A DNA stretch of 20,320 nucleotides from a virus, in IMG/VR virus record IMGVR_UViG_3300009488_000099, positions 1-20,320 of that record; one strand, written 5' to 3'. A program made the position numbers and the translations under genes. Shown one piece after another: positions 19,747 to 20,320 of this stretch (positions are counted from its first letter, which is position 1; the number at the start of each line of letters is the position of its first letter). The notes beneath the pieces were generated by a model. That model was given only the letters and a program-made list of their open reading frames with translations. It did no database searches and was not told where the DNA came from.

Positions 19747-20320
19747 TTAAGCAATTATCCAAAAAGTAATCAAAACATTGCCGTTAAGAGCTGCTGCGCC
19801 ATTATTGGTCAATGTAACAGTAAATGAACCTGCACCAGGCGTTACGCGAGTTACAGTCATTTGAGCATCGTTAGCACCAAGATTACTGGCTGATACAAAT
19901 ATCGCCGAACCTGCACCTACTACCGAGTTAGTAATTGTAAATATCTGAGCTGCGGCCGATGCTGTCGTAAGACCAGTGAATGTACCTACGCCAACGTTAG
20001 CATCAATGGTTACGGCAGCGCCAGCAAATGTAGCTGTGGCTGGAACCATGTCGACTATACCTGCAGCTTCAATTGAAACACCACCAGTTCCTGACTGAAG
20101 AGTTGTTGCAGATGTTGTATTTGTTGAACCTAGAGTAACTGGACGAGCAGCACCACCAGTACCAACATTAACAGCTTGGGCATCCGCATCATTACCTATG
20201 TTAATAGCTCCACCATCAGAGTTAATGCTTAAAGCACCAGCTGCATCAATATCAATGATACCTAGGCCATCAATTGTTAGAGCACCAGTTCCAGCATATA
20301 GATTTGTATCTGCCGCTGCG
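19747..20320 (-). CDS. Beta-repeat virion/fibre protein, C-terminal part
   Basis: The frame is open to the right edge, so only the last 190 residues or so are seen; an internal ATG at 20049 is not the start. The sequence is rich in A, G, T, I and N in short strands (INIGNDADAQAVNVGTGGAA, LGSTNTTSATTLQSGTGGVS), a pattern of tail fibre and fibre-like virion proteins with stacked beta-turns. The last 70 residues (QIFTITNSVVGAGSAIFVSA, VTRVTPGAGSFTVTLTN, LNGNVLITFWIIA) look like a compact beta end domain. It belongs to the leftward late block. Confidence 0.75.
   Translation of the reverse strand, partial: AAADTNLYAGTGALTIDGLGIIDIDAAGALSINSDGGAINIGNDADAQAVNVGTGGAARPVTLGSTNTTSATTLQSGTGGVSIEAAGIVDMVPATATFAGAAVTIDANVGVGTFTGLTTASAAAQIFTITNSVVGAGSAIFVSASNLGANDAQMTVTRVTPGAGSFTVTLTNNGAAALNGNVLITFWIIA

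Overview
The window is part of a tailed double-stranded DNA phage or prophage genome with an AT-rich composition and strong AAGGAG-type ribosome binding sites. The evidence is a large terminase gene, a putative small terminase, the start of a P22-type portal gene, a run of beta-rich tail fibre and virion genes, and an early operon with two ERF-family single-strand annealing proteins. The portal resembles the P22-like (podovirus) lineage. The host cannot be named from this sequence; the lipoprotein-like and membrane genes fit a Gram-negative host. No integrase, CI-type repressor, tRNA or CRISPR array is visible.

Layout. (1) Positions 1-7966 are read leftward: a winged-helix putative replication or regulatory protein (6809-7966), two unknown genes, the putative small terminase (5668-6174), about 1.9 kb of very small genes (zinc-ribbon and single-membrane-span proteins), the large terminase (2427-3782), a second pocket of five small genes rich in membrane segments (possible lysis genes), an unknown 172-residue protein, a small possibly frameshifted gene, and the portal N-terminus running off the left edge. 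(2) Positions 7967-8518 are a divergent control region. It holds a leftward sigma-70-like promoter whose -35 box lies in the loop of a long palindrome, an ORF interrupted by an in-frame TAA, a hairpin with an 11-bp stem, and a rightward promoter with an operator-like dyad in its spacer. (3) Positions 8519-11722 are a rightward early operon of about ten tightly coupled genes: a protein resembling the C-terminal tail of YqaJ-type exonucleases, a 37-residue membrane peptide, a ribbon-helix-helix protein, unknowns, ERF protein 1, an unknown, a short ORF, ERF protein 2, and a free-standing copy of the ERF 2 C-terminal domain. (4) A hairpin at 11740-11770 separates this operon from the convergent block. 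(5) Positions 11800-20320 are read leftward: a partial beta-rich virion protein at the right edge, three small paralogous virion proteins with one unknown gene among them, a 1006-residue modular tail fibre, an HNH/NUMOD3 homing endonuclease, and two beta-propeller proteins.

If the genome is circular or circularly permuted, the leftward late genes would run from the fibre block through the part outside the window to the portal and terminase side, and the early recombination operon would sit as a rightward island between the two arms. The points most worth a second look are the recombination cluster (two divergent ERF proteins, a recently duplicated stand-alone C-terminal domain, a possible stand-alone exonuclease tail domain), the divergent control region, and two small genes that look broken by a single base change.
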